Source: Zopfochytrium polystomum (lineage: Eukaryota; Chytridiomycota; Chytridiomycetes; Chytridiales; Chytridiaceae). From it: a DNA stretch of 64,000 bases. Where the stretch lies: contig JAIVFJ010000091.1 of NCBI GenBank assembly GCA_025765615.1, positions 62,001-126,000 of the forward strand. Reading direction: 5' to 3'. Shown piece by piece: positions 1-10,848 of this stretch. The position numbers and the translations under genes are program-made. The notes beneath the pieces are model-generated. The model had not been told where the DNA came from. It made no database searches and saw nothing but the letters and a program-made list of their open reading frames with translations. Position 1 is the stretch's first letter, and the number at the start of each line of letters is the position of its first letter.

Positions 1-197
1 TTTGAAAACTCCAACGAAACCGCACAGTTCAGCCTGTTTTCGACATTCTGTCACGTGTGAATTGAAAGAGATAGTGAAATGCGACTTGTTGGTCCCTCCC
101 GCGGAAACATAGAGTATGTCCTGCTCACGAAGAAAATAAAAAAAAATTGGAAGAGACTTTCTGGAATTTACCGTAACATTCTGCACGAAACGCGTCC

Positions 198-2039
198 ATG
201 GTGGTGCCCGACTACGTGTGAGCGCGAAGACGCCCTCTGAATGTCCTCTTATCACGTCCCGTGATACCTGCACTTCTTCCCCTCCACCCCTTGCACATGC
301 GAACAGGAGCCTCAGCGATCAAAACAGTGCCGGCTTGCTGTTGTCGCTGGCAGTGGTACGATCGACGTCGCGTAACCCCTTTCGGGCGATCGATTGCATA
401 ACTCTGTCCATCTCCCGGGGCTGCCCAACCCCCCTCTCTCCACCGCACGTCGCCAACCTTCACACCACGCACAAACCCCACCACCTCCGCAAAAATTACT
501 CGCCAGGCAATCTGCTTCCGCGAGCACATCAACAAGATCGAGAGCAGGCACATGGCGTATTCGATGTGGGTCGCGCTGCTCTCCTACCTCGTCGGATGCG
601 TGACGGGCACGATCACGTTTCAGCAGATGAGCGTTGAAACATCGCTGGACGGCTTGAGGCTGATTCTCAACTGGCAGCGGCTGGGAGGCAGTAAGCGGCG
701 TTTTTTGGGGCCACGCGTGGTCGATTTCACTGACCGGGGGATCCACTCCTTTGTTTTACACGTAAATTATCGAAGTTGCTTTCGACATTATGGTACGGAA
801 ACGATCCTGTTCAGATCAGCTGCCCCTCTAGATCTACTCCACACACTCCCCCGCAGAGATTGATTATTGATTTCTTCTCGCTAGTTCGCCTCTCTTACGT
901 ATCACACCACCTACCGGGCATTGATTTTGATGCTTCCCACCAAGCAAGATTGGCTTTGGATCCCTTCTCTGGCGGTCGCTGCGATCGAATTCGCCATCTT
1001 TATGTGAGTGACCCCATCGTGGCCGGGGCCCGATCTTAAAAAAAAAGCCCCGTCTCGCTCACTCCCCTTCGTTTTCCCCCGCGTCCATCCGTTCCAGGGC
1101 CGGTAAGTGCATCATTCCCTCCGAAAACAACTGCCTTCAAAGCAACTCGTACTTCAGGCTAATTTTTTTCCTCATCATGAAAGGGTCGACTCTGTTTTAC
1201 AAAGACATGGAGGTAACAATTTCCAATAACGCTCCTTCCCTTCAAGCTGAGTCCCTCAAATGCCGTTCTAGGACAACTTTGGAACGATGCCCAACCCAGC
1301 CGTGCAAAAGTTGGCCATCGCACTCCTAGCTTACATTGTCACCGTCGACACGCTTTTCTTTATCGCATCGCAAGCGCGCATCATCGCTGTCATGGGCCAA
1401 ATCAACGAAGTGAAGCCGTCGGTCGTAAACTACTTGGACATCGTGCTGCGATGCCTGCTGTACTCGGTGTCGCTCACTCTGTATTTCCTGACATCAGGTT
1501 TGGAGAGGCGGGAGGGGAGAAAAGAGGGAGATAAGAGAGGGAGGGATAGGGAAGGTGGAGATCGAGTGCGATTGGAAGGCCACACGAGCCCGAAACAATC
1601 TAACACGAATACTTTGGGCAGGCGGATTCCTCGTTTCGACGCAAGGTGAGGAACAATGACGATCTCTTTCTCCACCTTTATTTGTCCTGTTTCGCGTTTC
1701 GCGCGATCGCTTGTTTCTCACTGGCTAAACCTCCGCCTTCACAGCATGGCAAGTCAAACTTAGTCGCCAGTCATAATTTATTTCTGCCGCGTTGACACCC
1801 AGCCGCGACGGCAAACATCATTCTTTCCAACAACCCACAACCTACACCACCATCACCACAGGGCCTTCTTGATGGTGGCTCCGGGCGTCATGTGCGTTGT
1901 TCTGCTAACGGACGCCGACCGCGTGCGGAAGCTGGTCGCAGCCATGCAAGGGCGACGCGCGTCTGTGCCGTCTTCGTTTGGCAAGACTTCTGTTGCTGAC
2001 CCTGCTCGGTCGTCGAAACGTGCTTCGGTTGTTCCATGA
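198..2039 (+). CDS. Multi-pass membrane protein, family not recognised (multi-exon)
   Basis: I read exons at 198-215, 507-690, 949-1003, 1158-1212, 1272-1497, 1622-1645 and a last exon from about 1862 to the stop at 2037-2039. All but the final junction join in phase with GT-AG borders; that one is out of phase unless a further exon (perhaps 1745-1769) is used. The first exon encodes only MVVPDY before a gtgtga donor. The product has about five hydrophobic segments, among them WVALLSYLVGCVTGTITF, a segment around DWLWIP/AAIEFAIFM, KLAIALLAYIVTVDTLFF, and one before LTLYFLTSG, then a short basic, Ser-rich tail ending SSKRASVVP that looks cytosolic. No catalytic motif is visible and I do not recognise the family; a small transporter or receptor-like protein is possible. 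The 949 acceptor is the least certain of the inner borders. Confidence 0.6.
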
Positions 2040-2611
2040 CGATGGATCGTGGTGAATGGTGCTAGTGAAGTAGAAATTTTGAGGAGGAAAGGTTTATTAC
2101 GGTTAGAGAACGGATAAAGGAGAGGGTAGATGGTGTAAAAATGGAAAGTTTACTAATAGAGATACAAACAGCAACAGAAATTAATGGACCTTTTCTTTAT
2201 GACTTTGGATCAAAAAAAAAGTCGAGGGTTTCAACGGTTTCTTTCTCACCTTAAAATTCTAGCTGTCCAGTTTCACTTTGAGTAACAAAAAAACCCCCAA
2301 CTATTGGTACAAACAGCGTTTGCCAAACTCTTGTAATATTGGATAATCTGCTGTTTATTCATAGTCTCTTCATTGATATCCTGAAAACACCGACCGATTG
2401 GCAGTGTTGAAAAGTGCGACCCTACAACGCACTCTCAATGTGGCAGGCGCATCTATTTTGCCACATCACAACACCATGTACTTTTTACTTCTTTCTATCC
2501 GTCTTCTCTATGCAGCAACCTCCCGAGGCACTCATCAATTGCAAGAAGATCACAAGCGAACCGATACACAACACACTTTCCATATCGTCAATCCAGTCCT
2601 CCCAGACGCTC
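2040..2611. other. Intergenic, convergent 3' ends
   Basis: AT-rich spacer between two convergent genes. It holds the 3' UTRs of the membrane protein and tyrosinase genes. No coding, RNA or repeat signal is visible. Confidence 0.5.
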
Positions 2612-4975
2612 TCAGATTGCAGCCCCCTCGAGCTCCCTCGCCTTGACCACCGCCGGCGACTGCGATCGTGGGTCGGCGTTGTAGTAGTGGACGACCTTGC
2701 GGACGCGGTTCTCCCACAGGCGGTACCCGACGGGGTCGATCATCCACTTTTGGAGCTGCGCGGGGGTGAGGAACGCAGGCATCGCGAGGATGTCGATGAC
2801 GGTCGGCGCGGCTGCTGGTGAGTCCGCCGCCGCCAAATCCGCTTCGGTGGCAGCGGCGGCGGCGGCGGCTTGGTGCTCCGCGATGGGGTCGAAGAGTTTA
2901 AAAATCTCCTCCCTCTCGGCCCTTTCTTCTTCCGACTCCTCCAGCTCTCCGTCCTCCGTCGACGGCGGCGACCACACCTCCGGCACGGTACCGTTCCGCG
3001 CGGAGGCAACGAGCGTGACAACTTTGAACTGGTCAGGACCGTCGTTGGCGACGTCGGCGGGGGCGACTTTTCGGACGAGGATGTGTCGGGGGAAGATTTT
3101 GTCGAGGACGTAGCCGGCGGGGACGTCGAGGGTGACGCCGTGGAGGACGACGCTGCGCTTGTCGGGTGCGACGGTGATGTTGGCGGTCCATGCGAGGGGG
3201 TTGAACGCCGGCGCCGGGGATTCTGTGGCGTAGGCATTGGCCCTGGAGTTGACCGTGGCGTTGGCGGCGACGACGGCGGGCGCTGCGGCCGCGTCGTCCC
3301 TGCGGGACTTTGATTTGCCGCTGCCGAGGGGGAGGAGCGACCGGACGAGCTGGGTGAGCCACTGCGACGAGTCGACGGGGGCGGGCGGGGTTGCAGAGTC
3401 GTTGGCAGCCTTGTTGGCGACGTCCACGGACGCCTTCTCGGCCCAGGGGTCCAAATTCGGCGCCCCACCACCCGGGCACGTCGGCGCGGTAAACGGGATG
3501 TCGCTCGGAGTTTTTTCGTAAATGTAGCAGAGCTTGCCGGAGCGTGTGTCGATAACCTCTTGGGCTTCAATGTACCACGAGTCGAGGACTTCGTTGAGCG
3601 AGGCTTGGCCTCCAGAGTTGAGGCTGCCGGTGTACGATGTGCGGTACTCGTCGCAGATGCTCTGCCATTTGAACCAGATCTTGTGGGTTTTTCGTTGTGT
3701 CAGCGTGTCGCAACTGACTTTGGGAATGATTCGAGGGAGGTTTTTTGCTTACTTTGTCAACCATGCCATGGTGAACTTTGGGATGGTCAAAAATGGTCAA
3801 GAAGTGGTGAACGCTGGGAAAAGATAAAACAACGCCACTCACAGTAAAAGAGCGGATCGCTGCAGTTCAGTTATGAGGGTGGGATGAAGTCAGCGATAGA
3901 AATATGCCAGAGATGGATAACATACTTCGGACTGAAATACTGGTTTGCCATATCGCCGTCACCACCGAACGTCTCGTGGACAGTCGAGTGCCAGTTGAGT
4001 CCATCGTCCACGCCGTTGGCGCCACGAAAGTCCGAGTACGTCCCGGCTGTTGCGTACCAGAGCAGAAGCGATACGGGGTCGTTGAGAGCACTGCCGACGT
4101 GAGAGTTCCGGCGAAGGCAAGTGGGGTCGCCGTTGTAGACTCGAGTCACGTACGTGCCGTCGATTTTCGCTGTCGCAGTCGGCGGGTTGAGGGATATATT
4201 GTAGTCGCCGCGCTTGAAGGGGCCGTCGGCGAGGCAGTCGGCCGCCGACGATGTCCAGGTTCCTGCGTACGCCGAGGAGAACAGGTCGCTCTTGTCCCAC
4301 GACTGTACGAAGCAAGGTTATTTTCGAGTCCCCACGTTTCGCTCATGTGACACTTCGCCACATACGCACCTGAGAGTACAGCGCCCAGTCAAAGTAAACC
4401 GGACCGGTGTCCCAGCCAACGGTTTGCAGAGCTTGGTCAAAGTTCCAGAGCATCGCGCGGTGGTACGGGAAGAACTGCGCATTTCCGTGAGCGTAAAAGG
4501 CTTTCGCGGAGTGGGTTGCGGTGAAGTCGCCGAGCGAGAGAGTGGAGTAGTCCGTGATTGGCGTGGAGGCGTCTATACCCTGTCCCGACAAGGGCCTCTT
4601 GGAGAGCTGCTTCATGGCGTTCATGTCTACGTATATGCGGGAAGTGGGGGGAGAGGAGCGGGATATGTGCGGCATCGAATGAAAGGGAGAGGGAGGAGAG
4701 CGAGCGTCCAGTTAGCAGTAGTGATGGCTCGGTCGACAAACCGTGGGGTCTCCGCAACGTTTGACCGCGCATTTTGTCTCGTCGTAGTGCTCACACTGCG
4801 ACTTTTGCGACGACGACAGGCTTGACCACTCCCTCCGCACCGAGGGGTTGGTGCAGTCGGCAGCAGCCGGGGCAGTGCCCACGAGGAACGCCACGGCAAT
4901 GGCGGCGAGCGCGGTCACGGCGGCGGCGCTTTGAGAGAAGGAAGGGGAGGCAGAGTAGAGCCGCCGCCGCCACAT
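2612..4975 (-). CDS. Secreted tyrosinase (type-3 copper oxidase), six exons with two micro-exons
   Basis: Tyrosinases oxidise phenols to quinones, as in melanin synthesis. Exons in transcript order are 4975-4795, 4626-4370, 4302-3926, 3859-3843 (17 nt), 3775-3753 (23 nt) and 3679-2612; all phases match and give 1923 nt (640 aa). An N-terminal arginine stretch plus a hydrophobic core ending APAAADC is a signal peptide. The copper-A site is in exon 2 (ATHSAKAFYAHG, then FFPYHR). Copper B starts in exon 3 (NWHSTVHETFGGDGD), continues as DPLFY in the 17-nt exon and HHGMVDK in the 23-nt exon, and is followed by IWFKWQ. The remaining roughly 330 residues form a Pro/Ala-rich and acidic C-terminal extension, as in pro-tyrosinases. 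All six copper ligands appear present, so the gene looks functional. The substrate is unknown. Confidence 0.9.
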
Positions 4976-6421
4976 CTCTGGAGTGTTGTTTGCTGGTGTG
5001 CTTGCGAAAGAGAGAGAAATGAATGGAGCCTGAGGGTGGGTGCGCTGGGACTAATTCACAATAAATAAGTTTTATAGGAAGGGATGATATTTGATAGATT
5101 CCGGTCCTGCTCTGTCTCTTCCGTATTTGGCAGCAGCCCAAAAAAGGAAACAATGTCAGTTGTGGCTGTGGGGTGGGTGGTGGTGTCTTCGAGGGAGCGC
5201 AACTCCGACTCCCGCCGGCAGCCGTTGCTGCTTGCGTCGGACTGCCTTTCTGGCACACGTGCCTTCCTCTGCCCTTTTCCTGCTTTTTTTTTCTTTTTTC
5301 TTTCGGTTCCTCTCGGTCTTTTCCCGCCACAGCCTCGCCCATCTCGCCGGCAGTCTTCCGAAGACAGAAATAGCTTCAAGCCTGGTTTCATCCATCTTGT
5401 TCACCTCTTTTTTGTCACCTTTTCTTCTCTTTTCCGATTTTTAAGGCCCTCTTCGCGAGCGACAATACACTTTGCCGGACTTTTCTTTCTTCATCGTGGC
5501 TCTGCCGAATCGCGATTGCATTCCAGTGTTACGAGAATCACATTACAGTGAATTTCATATTCCTTGAGATTTTGTGGGGCGGCCAAAAAAAAATTTTCAA
5601 TTAGGAGGGTGTTCCGTCTCCATTTTGGGGTGGTCTGTCTCCAACATCAAAAGTTTTTTTTTTTTCAAGGTATATGAAATTCACTGTAATCAGCGAATGG
5701 TGGAATTTTCACAGCTCAATCACGAACCACCACGCCGGCTGTGGAGCAAAAGAGAAGCAAGAGAAGCGCTGCGCCGAGCTAATACGCCTTCATTCTCATC
5801 AAACATATCCTTAACCCAGCTATCGACCCACGACCCAATATCGAGGTGTCGAGAATTGGGTCGCCATGCTGTGTTGACTGATCCTGATGAGGACAGGCTA
5901 TCCGCCAAATAATTGACGGCGTTTACGGTGGCTGGAATGCGATACCCAACGGAGATTCTGGAGGCCGACGGGCCGTCATTGGTCAGTCTACTTTGAGAAG
6001 TCTTTGTAACCAGTGCGTCTCACCTCTAATGGTTTCATGTTTCCTCCTCTTCGGCACTCCCGCTCCAGTTCACCACTATAACTTTGATTTCTTTTATTTG
6101 ATTTTGGCGTTTTGCTGCTTGAGAGCTTGTAAGGGCCTAAAAAGGAACGATTGGTTTATTTTTCGTTTTCCTTCGCTCCTCCACTTAGCAGAATGTTCCA
6201 ACAATAGCCAAAAGAGAGAAATCTCGATAACAATTTGCAGATATGATTGCTGGAGGATGGGAGGTTGGCGGAGGTGGAGGTGGTCTGTGGCTGCGAATTT
6301 TTAGGTGGGTTGACACTTCGGACACTTCGCCACCAAAAATTCCGGCCAACGGAAAAACAATGTTTGCCATATTCGAAGCCCAAACAAAAACAGACAGTCC
6401 CGCGCTCACCCGGCACAGGAG
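4976..6421. other. Intergenic between divergent tyrosinase and SDR genes
   Basis: About 1.4 kb separating two divergently transcribed genes, so both promoters lie here. It is T-rich, contains the MITE at 5546-5686, and shows no convincing coding sequence. Confidence 0.5.
5546..5686. mobile_element. 141-bp MITE with Tc1/mariner-type ends
   Basis: Two 21-bp terminal inverted repeats (5546-5566 and 5666-5686) begin CAGTGAATTTCATAT and differ at one base. A TA dinucleotide directly flanks each side (5544-5545 and 5687-5688), as expected for a Tc1/mariner target duplication. The roughly 99-bp interior has A and T runs and no ORF, so the element must be mobilised in trans. It sits between the tyrosinase and SDR promoters. 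Confidence 0.75.
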
Positions 6422-7159
6422 ATGGCCACCACCTTCGAGCGCGTCATCATCATCACCGGCGGCGCCAAAGGCATCGGCGCAGCCACCGCAAGGCAGATCT
6501 CCGCGCCCTCCACCGCCATCGTCATCAACTACAACACCTCCTCCGCATCCGCCGCCAGCCTCGTCTCCGAGCTCCTCGCCCTCGGCGCCGGCGCAGCGCT
6601 CGCGATCCAGGCCGACGTGTCCACCCCGGAAGGCGCCGCCAAGCTGATCGACGAGACGGTCGCACGTTTCGGCACGATCACGGGACTCGTCAACAACGCG
6701 GGCGTCTACGAGCCCGCGCCGATCGCGACAACCACACCCGAGCAAATCCGGCGGACGATCGACGCGAACGTGTTTTCGTTCTTGTACGTGACCGCATCGG
6801 CGGTGCGCCACATTGCGGACGGCGGCAGCGTGGTGAATGTGTCGTCTGCGATGACGCGGGTTCCGTTCCCGCACCGCACGACGTACACGGCGTCCAAGGG
6901 GGCGATGGACGCGTACACGCGGGCGCTGGCGGTGGAGCTGGGTCCGCGGAAGATCAGGGTCAACGCGGTGCTGCCGGGGATCACAAAGACGGACATGACG
7001 ACCGTGTCGGAGGAGGCGGCCGCGAAGATGACGCCGTTTGGGGAGATTGGCAAGCCCGAGGACGTGGCGGCGGCGATCGTTTTTCTGTTGGATCCAAAGA
7101 GCAGGTGGATCACCGGCCAGAGCATTGGCGCTTCTGGCGGGATTGCGTTCTCTTACTGA
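6422..7159 (+). CDS. Short-chain dehydrogenase/reductase, FabG-like
   Basis: Single-exon 245-aa NAD(P)-dependent oxidoreductase of the classical SDR family, at full family length. The cofactor motif TGGAKGIG is at residues 12-19, NNAG at 91-94, catalytic serine in VNVSSAM (about 141) and the YTASK tyrosine-lysine pair at 155-159. The C-terminal GKPEDVAAAIVFLLD and ITGQSIGASGG segments match the 3-oxoacyl-ACP-reductase-like subgroup. The substrate cannot be deduced: fungal homologues serve fatty acid, polyol or secondary metabolism. There is no signal peptide, so it is probably cytosolic. The start at 6422 lies just ahead of the Rossmann strand and is well supported. A (CT)n tract follows the stop. 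Confidence 0.92.
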   Translation: MATTFERVIIITGGAKGIGAATARQISAPSTAIVINYNTSSASAASLVSELLALGAGAALAIQADVSTPEGAAKLIDETVARFGTITGLVNNAGVYEPAPIATTTPEQIRRTIDANVFSFLYVTASAVRHIADGGSVVNVSSAMTRVPFPHRTTYTASKGAMDAYTRALAVELGPRKIRVNAVLPGITKTDMTTVSEEAAAKMTPFGEIGKPEDVAAAIVFLLDPKSRWITGQSIGASGGIAFSY

Positions 7160-7198
7160 AATAAATGGCTCCTAACGCCCCACGCTTTGAGAAATCGG

Positions 7199-7240
<42 letters not shown>

Positions 7241-7810
7241 TTTTACTCGGGGTTGACACAGGAGCTGCCATTCTTCATTGTTTTATTTAGTGCTGGAAGC
7301 GTGCACTTGCGACCTTCCCGCGGCCATTGCGCTCCCTTCGCAAGGACAATACATTTCCCGTTAAAGCACTCGCTCAAGAACGTGATGCCGACGTCGGTAA
7401 GCACCTAGTGAGTCACGGTTTCTCGAGGCGCGTGAGAAAGAGTCTAAACAGTCTACTCTGAGTGAGTGAGTGAGTGAGTGGATGGAGTGAGCGAAGTGGA
7501 GATGTGTGTTTGTGGGTGGCCCTTCTCCGCAACTCAGAGAGAAGGAGAAAAGCTGATGTGAATAAGGTTTTGCTTCATCCAGCCCTCAGTCAGGGTTTTT
7601 TGTTTCTCTGGAAAAGAAGGCGCAAACCAATCGGCGTTGAGCGTCGAAAGGAGTGAAGAGACAGACAATAAGACAAACAGCTCGAATAAAAAGACAGACA
7701 ACGCCTTTCTCCAATTGTCTTGCGCCTTCATTTCCAGTCAAAAGAACATAACATGCATTGATTCTTCGCTGTGCACCATTTCGTTTTCTCCTTGTTTTTT
7801 TATTGTTTTA
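7160..7810. other. Intergenic, simple repeats
   Basis: Contains a (CT)n microsatellite at about 7201-7237, a GAGT run at about 7461-7480 inside a dispersed repeat, then AT-rich sequence up to the Helitron end. No gene is apparent. Confidence 0.5.
7449..7540 (+). repeat. Dispersed repeat, copy 1
   Basis: A roughly 90-bp stretch starting CAGTCTACTCTGAGTGAG and containing ATGTGTGTTTGTGGGTGG matches the reverse complement of about 26537-26622 with a few substitutions and a difference in GAGT number. It lies outside the Helitron. Its nature is unknown. Confidence 0.6.
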
Positions 7811-8962
7811 CTAGGGGATGCCCGTTGACTTATAAACAGTCCTTGCAAAAAAAACAAAAAAAAGAAAGAGGGAAGAAAATTTATTAAGTAGCAAGGTCAC
7901 ATAGAGAGCTTGAGAAGCTGCATAGAATGAATTAAACCCTAAGATGATCCACTAACTCCTTGTAAACCACATTTCTAATGGTTGGTCCACCTTTTTCTTG
8001 ATTGTGTTTTGCAGTTATTATAAGATCTGCTGGGGATGTCACTCTGGAAAAAGCAACATAGGACTGCCCATGCGCAAACACATCCTCCCACATATCCAGT
8101 CCAACCTTTTTCAAAGTCTGGCCTTGGGACTTGTTGATGGACATTGCAAATGCAGGTCGAACAGGAAATTGCTTTCTGGTGAACTCAAAGGGAAATCCTG
8201 AATCACTGGGCTGCAGAGAGATTCTGGGAAGGAGAACTTTCTCTCCTTTCCTGCTGCCCACAACAACTTCACAGAGCAGCACGTTGGGGCAGACCTCACA
8301 TAGGATGAGGCGTGTCCCATTGCAGAGTCCATCTGTCAGGTTGCGAAGGAGGATGAGAGGCATTCCCACTTTGACAGTTAGCCTGTGGGGAGGCAGGCTG
8401 GAAGGATTAAGGGTGTTGAGGAACTCAGGGCTAATGAGAAGGCTGTCCCCTTCGCTGTCTCCAACTGGGGAGTCAGCTGAAAGTAGCTCCTGGGTATCTC
8501 CTGGAAGCTGCTGCACAGCATACTCATTGAACAGATGAACCACATCATTCCTTGCAGCCAAAATACACCTGTCTGCCAGGTAGGATGCAAATGCTTCCCC
8601 TGGCTGCTGAACTGCTGCACCAAAATCATCATAGACTGCCTCAAACAGTTGCCTCACGCGAGGACTGCCATCGTCTGCAGGAAAGGTGAGGGTGCTGATG
8701 TAGTCTGGGACAATGACATGATTGGGTGCTCCATACGGAGTGTCAAACTGCTGCAGGCCACCCCTGCCAAGGCGACCCAACCATCCTGCAAAGGCAACTG
8801 CATTCTGATTGGCTGTTCCCTGGGCAAGCCTCATGTTGGTTCTCAGCTCAAGCGTCCTGACATGCCTCCAAAGGTTTGAGAATTTGCAGGAAGCCTTCAG
8901 GATCATAGTCTTTGTGGCATTGGGCACAACAGGTGCGGTCTGCTGAAAGTCGCCCCCAAGAA

Positions 8963-9315
8963 TGTCAGGAACAGGGCAGGACAGGACAAGGCAGACAAGG
9001 AACTGAGAGGAGTGATGATTGTATTGGAAACAATAATTCACTTGAGGGATGGGACAGGTCCCCCATCCCCCTTTTATACCTTTTGAGAGTCTTCCTTGTC
9101 AAGACTCAAAGAAAGTTCCAGAAAGAGCAATTAGTAATACAATGATACCAATGATACCAATGACAACAAGACAAGTCAGGAAAGCAAAGAAGGTTCCAGA
9201 AGGTTCCACAAGGTTCCATGAAGGAATGTTCTAGAAGGTTCCAGAAGGTTCCAGAAGGTTCCATGAAGGAATGTTCTAGAATGTTCCAGAGGTTTCCAGA
9301 GGGTGATTCATAACA
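8963..9315 (-). repeat. 3' LTR of the retrotransposon
   Basis: Coding-strand sequence begins TGTTATGAATCACC and ends CCTGTTCCTGACA. It matches the other LTR over all 353 bp by eye, including the internal series of AAGGTTCCAGAAGGTTCC repeats. The TGA stop of pol directly abuts it. Confidence 0.93.
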
Positions 9316-9330
9316 TCATCTCCCCCTTTT
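9316..9330 (-). promoter_or_regulatory. Polypurine tract
   Basis: AAAAGGGGGAGATGA immediately precedes the 3' LTR on the coding strand, where plus-strand DNA synthesis is primed. It overlaps the last codons (KRGR, stop) of the pol frame. Confidence 0.8.
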
Positions 9331-10848
9331 AGGCCTCTTCTGCAACTTGGTGGGGTACCTGGTCTTGAACTTGAGCAGAAGGTCTTGGCAGTGAGTGAGG
9401 TTTGACTCAGGTTCCCAGGTGTTGTCAGCATCTGAGTAACCCTTCCACTTAACAAGGAACTTGAGTGTCCTTCCAAACCACTTGGCATCTAAGATTTGTT
9501 CAACCTCAAATTCCTCTTCACCTTCTACCTCAACTGAAGGAGGAGGAGGAACAACTCTGCCTGGAATGGAATTGGCCACAAACTTCTCCAAAAGGCTGAC
9601 ATGGAAAACTGGGTGGATCTTCATGGATGCAGGGAGATCCAGCTTGAAGGTGACTGGATTGATTTGCTCCAAGATCTTGAAAGGTCTCAACTTGAGGTTG
9701 TCTAGCTTGGGACTTGGTCTTTTGGACTGCAAGTTCTTCCTCATGCCTGGCCAGTAAAAGTCTCTGGAAACAAGCTCATATGTCTTGTGCTCTCCTGGGT
9801 GTCCAGCTGTTGCTGCATCATGCCTTGTCTTGAGTATCTCAAGTTTTTCCTCTTCTTGGCTGATTTGAATCTTGTGAGGCTTGGGGTCCTTGGAAATAGC
9901 ATGGGCCCACACACTGTCAGGAAGCAGTGAAAGGTGTGTCTTGGGTGGTGGGGTGAAACCATCTCCCCCTTCAGGTGCAAGGTCTGTCCTTCTGTGCTCA
10001 TCAGCAGTGGGGCTTGAATTGTTGACTGGGAACTGTGATTCTTGAATCTTTGACTGAGGGTTCTGTTCTTGGCAAAGACTGTGAGCTGTGGAGCTTGAAT
10101 CTTGAATTTGGACTGTGAACTGTGGTACTTGAAGCTTTGACTGTGGGTTCTGTGAACTACAGACTTGGCCATGACTGTGAGCTCTATGAGCTGTGCTGGA
10201 ATCTTGACTATGAACTGTGAACTGTGAAACTTGAATCTTGGCTGGGATCTGTGAGCTGCAGGCTGATACTGGAGCTGTCATTTGTGGTTGACCTTGGATA
10301 CTAGGCTGAGAGCCTTGAATCAGGGACTTGAGAGCATGAGACTTGGAGGCTTGACTTGAGTTTTGGGTGACTGTTCCAATTGGTGGAGGTTGGACTTGAC
10401 CAGTGACCCAATCAATGGCAGGGTTCTGGGCTTGCAGCCATGGTAATCCCAGGATGACAGAGAATGTGGGTGAGCCAAGATCCAATACTTCCAGGTTGAC
10501 CATGGATGGTGGAAAGTCTTGGATGTGGAGGTTTAGCTTGGTTTCATGGCTGATTTCCTTGAACAGAGCATGATTGGCAAAGTGGACCTTGAGGGGTGTG
10601 GATTTCTTGATGGTGGGAATGGCACAAGACTTGGCAAGGGTGGCATCAATGATGTTGCAGGATGATCCAGAGTCGATAAGGGCCTTGGTTGTGATGGTTG
10701 ACTTGGGTGAGAGTTGAATCTTGACATCCATGGTGAGTTGGTGGGGCTTGGAATCTGAGGTGTTTGTGGTGCTGGTGGTGGTGATGAAACAGGGGCAGCT
10801 TGGAGGAGGGTCCAGGGAATTGCCCCTCAGTGAGCCTGGACCTCGGAG
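9316..10848 (-). CDS. Retrotransposon Pol remnant: protease, partial integrase, chromodomain
   Basis: This frame is open for about 510 codons after the frameshift site, ending in TGA next to the 3' LTR. Retropepsin is clear (ALIDSGSSCNIID, then VILGLPWLQ). A Ser/Gln-rich stretch with three imperfect QSKxQVPQFTVxxQDSS-like repeats follows. HDAATAGHPGEHKTYEL and FYWPGMRKNL are the first half of the integrase zinc-binding domain; its CxxC half, the catalytic core, and all of RT and RNase H are absent. SPKLDNLKLRPFKI and IHPVFHVSLLEKF form the integrase C-terminal region, followed by a chromodomain (FEVEQILDAKW, FLVKWKGYSDADNTWEPE). The deletions keep the frame, which suggests selection or very recent origin. 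Confidence 0.85.
   Translation of the reverse strand, partial: LRGPGSLRGNSLDPPPSCPCFITTTSTTNTSDSKPHQLTMDVKIQLSPKSTITTKALIDSGSSCNIIDATLAKSCAIPTIKKSTPLKVHFANHALFKEISHETKLNLHIQDFPPSMVNLEVLDLGSPTFSVILGLPWLQAQNPAIDWVTGQVQPPPIGTVTQNSSQASKSHALKSLIQGSQPSIQGQPQMTAPVSACSSQIPAKIQVSQFTVHSQDSSTAHRAHSHGQVCSSQNPQSKLQVPQFTVQIQDSSSTAHSLCQEQNPQSKIQESQFPVNNSSPTADEHRRTDLAPEGGDGFTPPPKTHLSLLPDSVWAHAISKDPKPHKIQISQEEEKLEILKTRHDAATAGHPGEHKTYELVSRDFYWPGMRKNLQSKRPSPKLDNLKLRPFKILEQINPVTFKLDLPASMKIHPVFHVSLLEKFVANSIPGRVVPPPPSVEVEGEEEFEVEQILDAKWFGRTLKFLVKWKGYSDADNTWEPESNLTHCQDLLLKFKTRYPTKLQKRPKRGR

Noticed and set aside
3753..3813. 61-nt exon (3813-3753) for the tyrosinase copper-B region
   Set aside because: It is in phase but encodes VHHFLTIFDHPKV in place of the conserved DPLFY; the two micro-exons give the canonical sequence.
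5084..5551. 155-codon plus-strand frame upstream of the MITE
   Set aside because: It is Phe/Ser-biased from T-rich promoter DNA, overlaps equally long frames on both strands and has no motif.
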